This document shows, in pieces, positions 33,140 through 41,718 of a DNA stretch of 64,000 nt (positions within the stretch are counted from its first letter, which is position 1; every line of letters starts with the position of its first letter). Under the pieces are notes generated by a model. That model searched no databases, had not been told where the DNA came from, and saw only the letters and a program-made list of their open reading frames with translations. A program made the translations under genes and the position numbers. Source of the DNA: Oerskovia enterophila (GTDB taxonomy: Bacteria > Actinomycetota > Actinomycetes > Actinomycetales > Cellulomonadaceae); contig NZ_MAQA01000003.1 of NCBI RefSeq assembly GCF_001692445.1, positions 121,561 to 185,560 on the forward strand. The letters run 5' to 3'.

Positions 33140-34474
33140 TCAACCGTCCGCGCGGGGGGCAGAGCCCGTGCGACGACCGGCCAGGCGCGTGACCAGATAG
33201 AGAGCCACGCCTACGAGCACCAGGGCTCCGGCTCGGAGCCAGGTCTGCGGTTCCTGCTGGGTCAGGAGCAGGACGCAGCTCCCGGCACCGAGCACGGGCA
33301 CGATCGTCGCGACGCGGAAGTGATCCTCCCTCACGGTGTCCCTGCGCAGGACCAGGACCGCGATGTTGGTGCTGATGAACACCACCAGGAGCAGGAGCAC
33401 CACGGTCTCCGCGAGTGCGCCGAGGTCGCCCGTGAAGACCAGTCCCATCGCGACGAGCGTGGTCGCCGTGATCGCGACCCACGGGGTGCGCCTGCCGGGA
33501 AGCACCCTGGCCAGACCGGTAGGCAGCAGCCCTTGTCGCGCCATGCCGTAGGTGAGCCGGCTCGCCATGATCATGGTGAGCAGGGCACCGTTCGCGACCG
33601 CAATGAGCGCCACGACCGCGAAGAACCGTTCGGGTACGACATCAGCGACCTTGACGACCTCGAGCAGTGGCCCCGTCGAGCCGGCGAGCTGCTCGGGGGG
33701 CGATACCGCGACCGCGGCCACTCCGACGGCGACGTAGACGACCCCCGCCGTGATCAGCGCACCGAAGAGCGCGCGCGGGTAGACCCGGCGGACGTCCTTG
33801 ACCTCCTCGGCCAGGTTGGCGGAGGTCTCGAAACCGACGAACGAGTAGTACGCGATGAGCGAGGCCGAGAGGACGGCCAGTACCGGGGTCGTGTCCTGGG
33901 TGAACTCAAGGGCGCGTCCCGGCGATGCGTCGCCCCGGGTGAGGACGACCACTGCGAGCACCACGATCAGAAGCAGACCGGAGAGCTCGATCGCGGTCAT
34001 AGCCACGTTGGCTCGTAGGGACTCCTGGATGCCACGAGCGTTGAGGGCCGCGACGAGAAGCAAGAAGACGAGCGCGACCGGCACGACGGACAGATCCACG
34101 AAGGATCCGAAATAGTCGCCAGCAAACGCGAGGGACAGACCGGCGGCGCTCGTGACCCCCGCAGCAAGCATGCAGAATCCCACGAGGAACGACACGAGAG
34201 GCACCTTGAAGGCACGTTCGGCGAACACCGCCGCACCCCCAGCCGCAGGGTACTTCGTGACGAGCTCGGCATAGGAACCGGCGGTCAGCAGGGACAGCCC
34301 GAGGGCGACGAGCAGCGGCAGCCAGACGGCGCCGCCCACCTCACCTGCCATCTCCCCCACCAGTGCATAGACCCCCGCGCCGAGGACGTCACCCAGGATG
34401 AAGACGTAGAGAAGTCGTCCTCCGACCGCACGGTTGAGTGGCATGGACGTAGACGTGGTGGTCGTGTCAGACAT
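33140..34474 (-). CDS. APC-superfamily amino acid permease
   Basis: The 444-residue membrane protein has about twelve TM helices. The N-terminal part, GGRLLYVFILGDVLGAGVYA, contains the G-x-G-x-Y helix-1 break of APC transporters; YPAAGGAAVFAERAF and LIAYYSFVGFETSANLAEEV with the following VYPRAL are the family's consensus regions. It probably moves an amino acid or amine across the plasma membrane with H+ or by exchange. The gene stands alone; its 3' end truncates the neighbouring CxxC copy. Confidence 0.85.
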   Translation of the reverse strand: MSDTTTTSTSMPLNRAVGGRLLYVFILGDVLGAGVYALVGEMAGEVGGAVWLPLLVALGLSLLTAGSYAELVTKYPAAGGAAVFAERAFKVPLVSFLVGFCMLAAGVTSAAGLSLAFAGDYFGSFVDLSVVPVALVFLLLVAALNARGIQESLRANVAMTAIELSGLLLIVVLAVVVLTRGDASPGRALEFTQDTTPVLAVLSASLIAYYSFVGFETSANLAEEVKDVRRVYPRALFGALITAGVVYVAVGVAAVAVSPPEQLAGSTGPLLEVVKVADVVPERFFAVVALIAVANGALLTMIMASRLTYGMARQGLLPTGLARVLPGRRTPWVAITATTLVAMGLVFTGDLGALAETVVLLLLVVFISTNIAVLVLRRDTVREDHFRVATIVPVLGAGSCVLLLTQQEPQTWLRAGALVLVGVALYLVTRLAGRRTGSAPRADG

Positions 34475-34818
34475 CTCGGCAGGCTCGCATGGGAGTGGCC
34501 AACTCGCGAACGCCCAGCCTCCTTGCCACAGCGCCGGTCACCACGATGGCCGCCGCTGAGATCGATCAGCGTGCCGCCGCATCCACGACCGTGGGGCGGG
34601 GTAGTTCGCGCTAGGTTGCCCACGACGACGCCCCGGTGGCTCCCCCAGCCTGCTGGGGGATCGTCGAGTCCTTGGACGTCGCTGGGCGCCAGCGCCGTGC
34701 TCGGCACTGCGAGCGAAGGCGCCGTGCCCACCGCAACCGATCTCCAAGCGCCAGAGCGGCATAGGTCAGGCATGAGCCCAGACGTGAACGCGACCGCCAC
34801 GACCGCGGGACCCAGATC
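34475..34818. other. Junction between cargo and backbone-type genes, no supported gene
   Basis: No protein-like frame, repeat or strong hairpin is visible in these 344 bases. Upstream genes are metabolic/regulatory; downstream genes are plasmid/ICE-like. The right cargo junction therefore probably lies in or near this interval. Confidence 0.4.
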
Positions 34819-35625
34819 ATGAGCTTCAACGCGAACGTCCCGGGGCTCGACCGCGCCTCGGTCAAGCAGCGGGCCCGGGTGGCCCTGTTCGCGGCGCGCG
34901 ATGAGCGTCCCGACGAAGACCTGACCACCGCCGAGGTGCGCATCCTGAGCCGCATGGCCCGCCGCGCGAACCCCGGACTCGGGTTCTTCCCCGCGACCGA
35001 CGCGATGACCTGGCTCACCCAGGACGTGTGGTCTCCGCACATCGACGAGGTCGCGGTGCGCCGCGCGCTGGCCCTGGACTGGACAGCGATCCGCTCCCTG
35101 ACGCACCTGGAGTACGAGGAGCTCATCACGCGCCTGGCCCGCACCTACGACCCGTTCGGTGACTACGACATCGACCCGAGCGCGGTCCGCTCCCCCTACG
35201 GCGACGTCGTCGAAGGCGAGCGGCGCATGGGCGACCGTGCCCGCGCATTCCGTGACGCACCCCTCGCGGACCAGAGGACGCTGCGACGAGCCCTGGCCCA
35301 CCGGCTGTCCAAGCCGGACGCCCCCAACGAGCCGAAGCCGCTGACCCAGTCGGAGATCGCCGCCGACCTTGGGGTGGCCCCCTCGACGCTGCGCCTACTG
35401 CTCGCGAAGGTCGGAGCCACGAAGGTCGACGGCCGCTGGGTCGTGACCGACCAGGTCCTGGTCGCGGTCCGCGCCGAGCTCGCGCAGAAGGCGACGACGT
35501 GCGCCGAACCGGCGTGCAGCACCGCGCCGCGCAGGCGTGGCCTGTGCGAGATGCACTACCAGCGCTGGCGTCACGCCGAGAAGAAGTCCGCGGCAGCCGC
35601 CAGCGTGAGCGCCCCGGCGGCGTGA
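34819..35625 (+). CDS. Helix-turn-helix protein with C-terminal zinc-finger-like motif
   Basis: This 268-residue protein has a helical N-terminal part (TTAEVRILSRMARRANPGLG), a predicted helix-turn-helix at about 180-210 (LTQSEIAADLGVAPSTLRLL with LAKVGATKVDGRW) and a C-terminal CAEPACSTAPRRRGLCEMHY motif. The C-x4-C...C-x2-H pattern is common in actinophage and plasmid proteins and probably binds zinc. It likely binds DNA of the element. A related Cys/His motif appears in the gene at 52639-53100. Confidence 0.65.
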   Translation: MSFNANVPGLDRASVKQRARVALFAARDERPDEDLTTAEVRILSRMARRANPGLGFFPATDAMTWLTQDVWSPHIDEVAVRRALALDWTAIRSLTHLEYEELITRLARTYDPFGDYDIDPSAVRSPYGDVVEGERRMGDRARAFRDAPLADQRTLRRALAHRLSKPDAPNEPKPLTQSEIAADLGVAPSTLRLLLAKVGATKVDGRWVVTDQVLVAVRAELAQKATTCAEPACSTAPRRRGLCEMHYQRWRHAEKKSAAAASVSAPAA

Positions 35626-35649
35626 GCCGACCTGCGACAAGATGTCGCC

Positions 35650-36492
35650 ATGACCTCGTCGTCGCAGATCCCCCCTCGCGCCCTCGCACTGCACCAACAT
35701 CGGATCGAGGCCTTCGTTGTTCGTGCTCGACGGGTCGAGGCGCACTCACTCGCGCGAGATCGGGGGAAGCTGAACGAGTTCTCCCGCGGCGGGCTCAAGG
35801 TGGTCTCCGACGGCGCGACGCTAGCGCTGGTCAGGTCGTTCCCCGACGAGGAGACGATGGAGTCCGCCGCTGCCCGGGTCCGGCCAATCCTGCTGTCCGA
35901 CGAGGACTGCTACCTGCCGAGCGTCCTGAAGTCGATCAAGGCGTTCGGCCGGGACGACGACAAGGTGAAAGATCAGTCCAAGGAGGCATTGGCCCGCTGG
36001 CAGTCGCGGACCAGCTCGACGGACCCGAACCGGCCCGTCGGCGTTCAGGTCCTGGTCCACGACACGAAGACCGGCCAGTCCGGCTCGATGAATGAACTCC
36101 AGCTCGCGCTCGCGTGGATCTACGGCGACGTGGTCCACCACGACTCGGGCGTTCGCGCGGGTGCTGCGATCTTCGGGCTCCGCGAGAGGTTCTTTGCCGC
36201 AGCCCCGCTGATCACCTACGTCATGTACGAAACACTGCTGACCCTCGATTGGATCAGGGTCATGAACGGTGCCGGACTGATCGAGTTGCCAGCCTCGGTG
36301 CTTGAGGACGAAGTCGCCCTGGAGACCACGGAAGTCCGGTTGGAAGCGACGGCGTACGTTGCCGAGATCGGGACGTCGATCCCGACGGACGCCACCTCAG
36401 AACTCGGCCCCGAATGGCAGGACGCATCGGCTCTGTTTGCCCCCAAGACCCCCGACCCGACGGAACCCGAGGAACCGCCGCACACATCGTGA
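35650..36492 (+). CDS. Hypothetical protein of the mobile element
   Basis: This 280-residue soluble protein contains RIEAFVVRARRVEAHSLARD, LKSIKAFGRDDDKVKDQSKE and ELQLALAWIYGDVVHHDSGV. The acidic C-terminus is Pro/Thr-rich. No known domain is recognised. A nuclease-like candidate follows 80 bases downstream in the same direction, so the two may form a pair, possibly defensive; this is only a suggestion from gene order. Confidence 0.6.
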   Translation: MTSSSQIPPRALALHQHRIEAFVVRARRVEAHSLARDRGKLNEFSRGGLKVVSDGATLALVRSFPDEETMESAAARVRPILLSDEDCYLPSVLKSIKAFGRDDDKVKDQSKEALARWQSRTSSTDPNRPVGVQVLVHDTKTGQSGSMNELQLALAWIYGDVVHHDSGVRAGAAIFGLRERFFAAAPLITYVMYETLLTLDWIRVMNGAGLIELPASVLEDEVALETTEVRLEATAYVAEIGTSIPTDATSELGPEWQDASALFAPKTPDPTEPEEPPHTS

Positions 36493-36571
36493 TCGCGAAC
36501 GCCCCGACGTCGCCTCGCGCGAAGCTGAGCCCGCTCCCCCGGGTGTCTGGGGTGCAGACCATGATGTGCCC

Positions 36572-37309
36572 ATGACGAGCACACCAGAACCAGCGTGGAC
36601 CCCGTTCCCTCAGGAGCCGGTCGCCCGCAAGTTCGAGGCCGCGTGGACGGTCTTCGCCTCGACGTGCGGGCAGTACCTCGCGCCCGAAGCGACGTTCCAG
36701 GCGTGGTTCGCGCACTACTTGATCTCCCAGTTCGGCATCGATCGGGTCGCCCGGGAACCCACGCTGCGGATCGACACGTTCATGGACAGCCCATGGAAGG
36801 CGAAGCTGGGGAAGAAGGGAGAAGTCAAGCTCGACGCCGTGGTCACTCGCCGCGCCGGCGTGTCACTGCCGCACTACGCGGGCGCGGTCCGAGCCGCTGA
36901 CGGCACGGGACTGTCCAACCTGGAACACCTCGCGGTGATCGCTGAACTCAAGGTCGGGGCGTCGCTGTCCCAGAGGCTGGACCACACTGAGGTCGCCCGC
37001 GACATCTGGAAGCTCTCGATGCTGCTCGACGAGTTCGACGTGGCGCACCCGGGCGTTGAACCGCCGCTGGCGTACGCCTGCATCCTGGACAACCACCCTC
37101 GGTCCCCCTACTCCCGCACGACCCTCGATGCCCGCCTGGAGCGCGTGCGCAAGCACCCGAACATCGAGGTCCTGTTCGCCTCGGTGACCGACCGCCCCGC
37201 AGTCTCCGGGCCACGTGGGCCAGGTCCCGCACCGCGCACCATGGTGGCTCCCCCGGGCCGGTGGGACTGGGTCACCGCCCCGGACAAAGGGGTCATCGAC
37301 CCAGCCTGA
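36572..37309 (+). CDS. Candidate PD-(D/E)XK nuclease-fold protein
   Basis: From ATG 36572 the protein has 245 residues. After a helical region (FQAWFAHYLISQFGIDRVAR) it reads GEVKLDAVVTRR, then a loop, then LEHLAVIAELKVGASLSQRL. A strand with Asp followed by a strand with E-x-K is the active-site arrangement of the restriction-endonuclease-like fold. DHTEVARDIWKLSMLLDEFD is a following helix. Seen: the motif order; inferred: nuclease fold. It may be defence, DNA processing or an inactive relative. Confidence 0.5.
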   Translation: MTSTPEPAWTPFPQEPVARKFEAAWTVFASTCGQYLAPEATFQAWFAHYLISQFGIDRVAREPTLRIDTFMDSPWKAKLGKKGEVKLDAVVTRRAGVSLPHYAGAVRAADGTGLSNLEHLAVIAELKVGASLSQRLDHTEVARDIWKLSMLLDEFDVAHPGVEPPLAYACILDNHPRSPYSRTTLDARLERVRKHPNIEVLFASVTDRPAVSGPRGPGPAPRTMVAPPGRWDWVTAPDKGVIDPA

Positions 37310-37366
37310 GACTTTCCTCCGGTCGCGCCCCACGTGGTGGGCGACCCGGCCGAGAAGGAGAGAGCG

Positions 37367-37840
37367 ATGAGCACGCAGAGGATCACCCCCGCACAGCACG
37401 CCGCGTTGCGTGCCCTGCACGGTTGGACGTTCAGCGGACGCTCCGCCGGGGCAACCGCGCGGGCCATGGGCACCTTCCACCCCGCAAACACCGCGCGCGT
37501 CCTGGACCGCCTGGTCGTGATGGGCCTGGCTGAGACGTGGGACACCGCCAAGGGCGTGCGCCGCTGGTGCCTAAGCCCGGCCGGTGAGCAGTTCATCGTC
37601 GACACGCGTGCCGCCCAGACCCCGCCGGCCCCGACACCGCCGGTCCTGGCCGACTGCCAGATCTACGACTCGCGCGTGAAACTGCCGTGCTCGGCGACCG
37701 ACAGCGGCGGCGTGCGCTGCACCCGCACCGACGTGCACGGCAAGGACCACGAGATCGACGCGCACACGATCGCGCACGCCCTGGCCGGGAACGGCTACCC
37801 GTGCCGGATGATCGCCGTCGAGAGGACTCCGAGCCGATGA
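37367..37840 (+). CDS. Winged-helix-like hypothetical protein
   Basis: GAAGGAGAG precedes ATG 37367. The 157-residue product has an N-terminal winged-helix pattern (ITPAQHAALRALHGWTFSGR, then TARVLDRLVVMGLAETWDTA and KGVRRWCLSPAGEQFI). A C-terminal part follows with CQIYDSRVKLPC, RCTRTDVHGKDHEIDAHTIA and Cys/His residues that might hold a metal. It starts a run of overlapping genes (37837, 38097, 38968). It could be a regulator of the element; not certain. Confidence 0.6.
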   Translation: MSTQRITPAQHAALRALHGWTFSGRSAGATARAMGTFHPANTARVLDRLVVMGLAETWDTAKGVRRWCLSPAGEQFIVDTRAAQTPPAPTPPVLADCQIYDSRVKLPCSATDSGGVRCTRTDVHGKDHEIDAHTIAHALAGNGYPCRMIAVERTPSR

Positions 37841-38100
37841 GCACCCCGCCCGTGTCCGACGAGCTCTTCGAGGCCGTCGACGCCGTGCGCCAGACCCACG
37901 GGGTGCGGAACCACTTCGACCGTCAGACCCAGCGCACCGTCTACCAGTGCGGCTGCGGCGAGTCCTGGGCCTCGGGCGAGTGGGACCTCCCCCGGGTCGA
38001 CAACTCCGCAGCGATCCGCCGCCACTTCGTCCAGGCCCTCGCTGACGCAGGGCTCCTGAAGGATCACCCCACCGACGGCGCAAGGACTCCGAGCCGATGA
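37837..38100 (+). CDS. Small hypothetical protein
   Basis: This 87-residue protein starts at the ATG overlapping the previous stop by 4 bases. It contains HFDRQTQRTVYQCGCGESWA and DNSAAIRRHFVQALADAGLL. The CGCG with conserved aromatic residues looks like a small strand-rich unit seen in phage genes. The C-terminus TDGARTPSR repeats the end of the preceding protein (ERTPSR), reflecting a repeated GGACTCCGAGCCGATGAGCAC at both junctions. Confidence 0.6.
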   Translation: MSTPPVSDELFEAVDAVRQTHGVRNHFDRQTQRTVYQCGCGESWASGEWDLPRVDNSAAIRRHFVQALADAGLLKDHPTDGARTPSR

Positions 38101-38978
38101 GCACCAAGATCTACAACGGGTACCGGCTCGCGCCCGGGACGAACATCTTCGACCTCGTGCCCGACATGGTGCAGGCACTGGGCCCGGTGCGTGACCGGCT
38201 CGACGCGCGTGTCCTGGCCGTGAAGGCCACCGCCATGATCGACGACGCCGACCTCGCCGGGTCCCCGCGCCCCCGGTCGCCGCTGACCAGCGCCTACCGG
38301 GACATCACCGACGAGCAGGCCAAGGCCCGGCCCGGGACGTGGGAGCACGCACCGCACCGGTTCGAGGTCGCCGTCGGGTCCGACCCGGTCACCGGCGCCC
38401 TGCTCGCGCTCACGTTCAGCGAGGAGCTCGAACTGCGCGAAGCGTTCGAGTCCTTGGACGTCGTGCACGAGTACGGGTACTGGAACAACGCCGACCTCCC
38501 GGACGAGGTGAGCGCGGCCGAGTGGGACGAACGCCGAGACGCATGGGCGCGTGTCCTGCCCGGCGTCGGAGTACCGGCCGACACCATGTGGTCCTGGTCG
38601 CTGTGCCCGGACCCTGCCGGGTCGCTGTTCGGCCTGGCCCAGCCTCAGGACCAGGCCGTGCACCCGCTCGTGCTCGACCAGATCCCGACCAAGGGGTGGC
38701 GCCTGAGCCGGCTGGTCGCCCGGACCCGCCTGGACGCGCTGGCCGGGTCGCTGACGGGCTTCGCCGACGTCATGGGCCACGCGTTCGAGGCCTGGCGTGT
38801 GGACGGCGACCTGCACGCCCGGTGCACCGACCTGCTCGGTGACCTGGACGCCGCGGACCTCTCTGGTCGCGGTGACCTGGACCACGCGCGCACGGACGCG
38901 CTGCGCGACGTGCTCGACGAGGACGCCGCGGGGTGGGCGAGCCAGCGCCGACGAGCACCGCAGAAGGATGGTGACTGA
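38097..38978 (+). CDS. Conserved hypothetical protein, phage/plasmid type
   Basis: The 293-residue protein overlaps the previous stop by 4 bases and starts MSTKIYNGYRLAPGTNIFDL. Notable parts are ALLALTFSEELELREAFESL, VHEYGYWNNADLPDEVSAAE and a Trp-rich block (ADTMWSWSLCPDP). It resembles hypothetical proteins of actinobacterial phages with the 'KIYNGYRL' start, whose function is unknown. Confidence 0.65.
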   Translation: MSTKIYNGYRLAPGTNIFDLVPDMVQALGPVRDRLDARVLAVKATAMIDDADLAGSPRPRSPLTSAYRDITDEQAKARPGTWEHAPHRFEVAVGSDPVTGALLALTFSEELELREAFESLDVVHEYGYWNNADLPDEVSAAEWDERRDAWARVLPGVGVPADTMWSWSLCPDPAGSLFGLAQPQDQAVHPLVLDQIPTKGWRLSRLVARTRLDALAGSLTGFADVMGHAFEAWRVDGDLHARCTDLLGDLDAADLSGRGDLDHARTDALRDVLDEDAAGWASQRRRAPQKDGD

Positions 38979-39261
38979 CGTGGTGAGCCGATCGGTCAGG
39001 TTCGCGTGCACGAAGTGCCGCACCGTCGCCCTGACCCCGTGCACCAAGCACGACGAGCAGGTGCTGACCGTCAGCTCGCGCTGGCGTGCACCCAAGCGAC
39101 GCGACGCCAAGGCGTGGGCCCGGGTCCGCGCCGGGCAGCTGCTGTGGGACGGGGCCGCTGTCGATCGCGCCGCGGTCCGGGCAGCCAAGCGTCGACGCAC
39201 CGCCGAGGCTGCTGCCCGTCACCGGGCACGCCTCGACCCCGGCGAGCGCGCACGGCCGTAG
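38968..39261 (+). CDS. Small basic hypothetical protein with CxxC
   Basis: A 97-residue protein from ATG 38968 overlaps the previous gene by 11 bases. It has VRFACTKCRTVALTPCTKHD, a C-x2-C...C-x2-H cluster likely to bind zinc, then a strongly basic helix (RRDAKAWARVRAGQLLWDGA, RAAKRRRTAEAAARHRARL). The charge suggests nucleic acid binding. A start at the GTG 38980 is also possible. Confidence 0.55.
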   Translation: MVTDVVSRSVRFACTKCRTVALTPCTKHDEQVLTVSSRWRAPKRRDAKAWARVRAGQLLWDGAAVDRAAVRAAKRRRTAEAAARHRARLDPGERARP

Positions 39262-39270
39262 CCTCGGACC

Positions 39271-39744
39271 ATGAACCGATCCCTCACGGCTGCCGCAGTC
39301 CTCGCCGTCCTCCTGGTCACCGGCTGCACGGCGGACACCCGCGAGGGCCCCACGACGGCCGATCCCACTCTGATCGGGGCCGAGCTCACCATGGACGTCG
39401 TCCTCAACGACGACGGCACGGTCACCGTGACCGCAGAGTCGAACCTGCCGGACGGGACCGAGCTGGGCGCGTCGGTCTTCGCCGAGGGCGTGTTCAACGC
39501 GAGCGACCAGGCCGTGTTGCAGGACGGCGAGGCCGAGTTCGGCCCGTTCTCGCAGAAGGGTTCAGCCCTGCCGGCCGGAGCCTACGACGTGAGCGTCACG
39601 ATGCCGATCGCGCGCAACCAGCCCGACGAGGTCAAGGCGATCATCGGTGAGCACGGGGAGAACCTGACCGGCGCCCAGGTGAGCACCGAGGACATCACCG
39701 GTGACGCGGTCGTGGTGACCAGCGAGCCGCTCATCATCCCCTGA
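39271..39744 (+). CDS. Lipoprotein of unknown function
   Basis: The 157-residue protein has a lipobox signal (AAAVLAVLLVTGC), then a beta-rich domain: ELTMDVVLNDDGTVTVTAES, GAYDVSVTMPIARNQPDEVK and a C-terminal DITGDAVVVTSEPL. TAGCCT lies six bases before the ATG, consistent with a leaderless transcript. It ends a run of small element genes and is followed by hairpins. Confidence 0.75.
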   Translation: MNRSLTAAAVLAVLLVTGCTADTREGPTTADPTLIGAELTMDVVLNDDGTVTVTAESNLPDGTELGASVFAEGVFNASDQAVLQDGEAEFGPFSQKGSALPAGAYDVSVTMPIARNQPDEVKAIIGEHGENLTGAQVSTEDITGDAVVVTSEPLIIP

Positions 39745-39803
39745 GCTCAGACGCACAAGAGCCCCGCCGGGGTCACTTGGGTTCGGTCGTTGGCCCACGA
39801 TGA

Positions 39804-39826
39804 CCTCTAGGGCGTGTTGCTAGAGG
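39804..39826. terminator. Short perfect hairpin between lipoprotein and MepB-like genes
   Basis: CCTCTAG (39804-39810) and CTAGAGG (39820-39826) pair perfectly around nine bases. A weaker GCCCCGccGGGG lies just upstream at about 39763. Together they could end transcription of the lipoprotein gene. Confidence 0.35.
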
Positions 39827-39876
39827 CGGTGAGTCGCCGCCTGAAGCCGTCGTTGTCGGTGGGGTAGCGTGGCCGG

Positions 39877-40308
39877 GTGCAGTTCAGCGCATTCGAGACC
39901 TACGCGGCCGAGGTAGGGGTGACGTTTGCAGCGACCCCCGAGACTCAGAACGGTGACTACGAGTCTGGCATTGCCCAGATCGGTGGTGTGGCCTGGCATA
40001 TCCGGACAGCACGGAACACCCCGACCAAGCCAGGCGCGTTCGTAGGCTTCTGGCAGCGGGCCGTGGACGGAACGACGACGCCGTTCAGCGATGACGATCT
40101 TGCCGTGGGCCTGCTCGTCTTTGTGGAACAACAGGACAGACGCGGCGTCTTCCGGTTCACCGGTGCGCACCTCGCCGAGCTCGGGATCACGTCCGGGAGG
40201 CAACCAGGCAAGCGCGGATTCCGCGTCTATCCGAGCTGGTGCGCGGGATTGAACACCCAGGCTGCGGCCACACAACGTGCTCAAGCGCCCGCGTTTGAGG
40301 AGTATTGA
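39877..40308 (+). CDS. MepB-family protein
   Basis: The 143-residue protein (GTG start) matches the MepB family: GVAWHIRTARNTPTKPGAFV and GFWQR near the centre, PFSDDDLAVGLLVFVEQQDR, GVFRFTGAHLAELGI and GKRGFRVYPSWC at the end. MepB proteins are small, cytoplasmic and of unsettled function, named from a staphylococcal multidrug-efflux locus. TAGCGT lies 6 bases before the start, compatible with a leaderless promoter. Confidence 0.85.
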   Translation: MQFSAFETYAAEVGVTFAATPETQNGDYESGIAQIGGVAWHIRTARNTPTKPGAFVGFWQRAVDGTTTPFSDDDLAVGLLVFVEQQDRRGVFRFTGAHLAELGITSGRQPGKRGFRVYPSWCAGLNTQAAATQRAQAPAFEEY

Positions 40309-40494
40309 GCTCTCAAGTCTGGACAACCGTGCGGCGATCGCCCGGCGGCGGACCGGTGCCCTTCGCGGCGGGGACAGCGGCCCGAGCGCAGCCCCGGCTT
40401 GAGCAGAGATTACGTCCCGCGACACGAGTACAAGACTCGCCCACCCGACAGCATGGCTGGCCTTGCAAACCGCCCTCGCCGATAGGGTTGCGGA

Positions 40495-41310
40495 GTGACG
40501 GACACGCGAATCGCACGGCAGTTCCTCGTGCTCACGTTCGTGATCGCCTACGGCTTCTCCTGCGGGCTGATCTTCGCGGCGCGCTTTGGCTACGAGGTGA
40601 ACAACGTCGTCACCACGGCCCCCGAGTTCCTGGCCAACGTGCCGTTCTCGATCTACATCCTCTCGCCCGCGATCGCCTCCTACGTCGTCCTGAGAGCGAA
40701 CCGCAGGGTCTCGGGTCTCTGGGAGTGGCTGAGGATGATATTCGCTGCCCGAGGTCGCGCTGCGGGGTATCTGTTCGCCATCTCGGTGCTCGCGGTGTAC
40801 TTCTCGCTCCACCTGGTGGTCTCCGGCCCCTCCTTGCACATGCTTCCTTGGTACATGTTCTTCCTGTCGCTACCGGGCAATCTGATCATCGGCGGCATGG
40901 AGGAGGCCGGCTGGATGACTGCGCTACAGCCCGAGCTCGACCGACGGTGGGGATTCGTCACGTCCTCACTGGTGGTCGGGGTCATCTGGCTCCTCTGGCA
41001 CGTACCGCTATTCTTCATCCCCGGTACGAACCACGAGTCCGGTCTCATCGACTTCTGGATGTTCGCGGTCCAGATCATGGCGTTCCGCGTCCTCTATGGC
41101 GCGATCTTCAGACTGTCGGGCGGGAACGGAGTGTTCCTGTGCATCCTCAGCCACACGGTGTTCAACGCCGCCAGCTTCACCCTCGGCATCCCACCGACGA
41201 GCTGGGCGGGCACCCTCGCCGCAAACGCGGCGGTGGTGCTTCTCGCCCTCACGTCGTTGATGCTCTCCCGCAGATTCGGGGCGCGTCTGCGATGGCAGGT
41301 TTCGCGCTGA
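40495..41310 (+). CDS. CPBP-family (Abi/Rce1-like) intramembrane metalloprotease
   Basis: The 271-residue protein has about seven TM helices. The Abi/CPBP signature is complete: GGMEEAGWMTALQPELDRRW (Glu-Glu motif 1), VIWLLWHVPLFF (motif 2 His) and ILSHTVFNAASF (motif 3 His/Asn). Members cleave prenylated or other peptides, and some protect against bacteriocins. GTG start with TAGGGT seven bases upstream, again a leaderless arrangement. It stands alone. Confidence 0.88.
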   Translation: MTDTRIARQFLVLTFVIAYGFSCGLIFAARFGYEVNNVVTTAPEFLANVPFSIYILSPAIASYVVLRANRRVSGLWEWLRMIFAARGRAAGYLFAISVLAVYFSLHLVVSGPSLHMLPWYMFFLSLPGNLIIGGMEEAGWMTALQPELDRRWGFVTSSLVVGVIWLLWHVPLFFIPGTNHESGLIDFWMFAVQIMAFRVLYGAIFRLSGGNGVFLCILSHTVFNAASFTLGIPPTSWAGTLAANAAVVLLALTSLMLSRRFGARLRWQVSR

Positions 41311-41393
41311 GCAGCTCTCTGGCACGAGCTGCGCCCAGTGGTGATCGCTACTCCTGAATCCAGCCGACCCGGCGGGGCGCTTCGTGTTCGGTC

Positions 41394-41648
41394 TCAGGCT
41401 TGCGCGACGACGTACCGGTAAGCACGACCGCTGCCAGGAAGCGGCACCTTGACCGTGCCCGCCTTGACGCGACCGGCCATGGAACGCACCGTGCGCGAGG
41501 GCTGCGGAGCCATCGAGACGTCCAGCTCCTGGTCGGCACGGAAGTCGGCAAGGGCGCGCCACGCCGAGGCGGCGTCAGCGAAGACCCGCTCGGTGAACGA
41601 GGGCACCGGCAGCCCGGACGAGAACTCGATCGCGGCGCGCACAGACAT
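41394..41648 (-). CDS. Small hypothetical protein
   Basis: From ATG 41648 the product has 84 residues: MSVRAAIEFSSGLPVPSFTE, AASAWRALADFRADQELDVS and a basic C-terminus (RVKAGTVKVPLPGSGRAYRY). TGAGGAGCC lies upstream. No known motif. It follows a DUF6308 gene on the same strand after 70 bases. Confidence 0.55.
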   Translation of the reverse strand: MSVRAAIEFSSGLPVPSFTERVFADAASAWRALADFRADQELDVSMAPQPSRTVRSMAGRVKAGTVKVPLPGSGRAYRYVVAQA

Positions 41649-41718
41649 GGTTGGCTCCTCAGGGTCGATCAGTGGTGACACCCATCTCGTGGGTCCGACC
41701 ACCAGCAACGTCCCCGAC

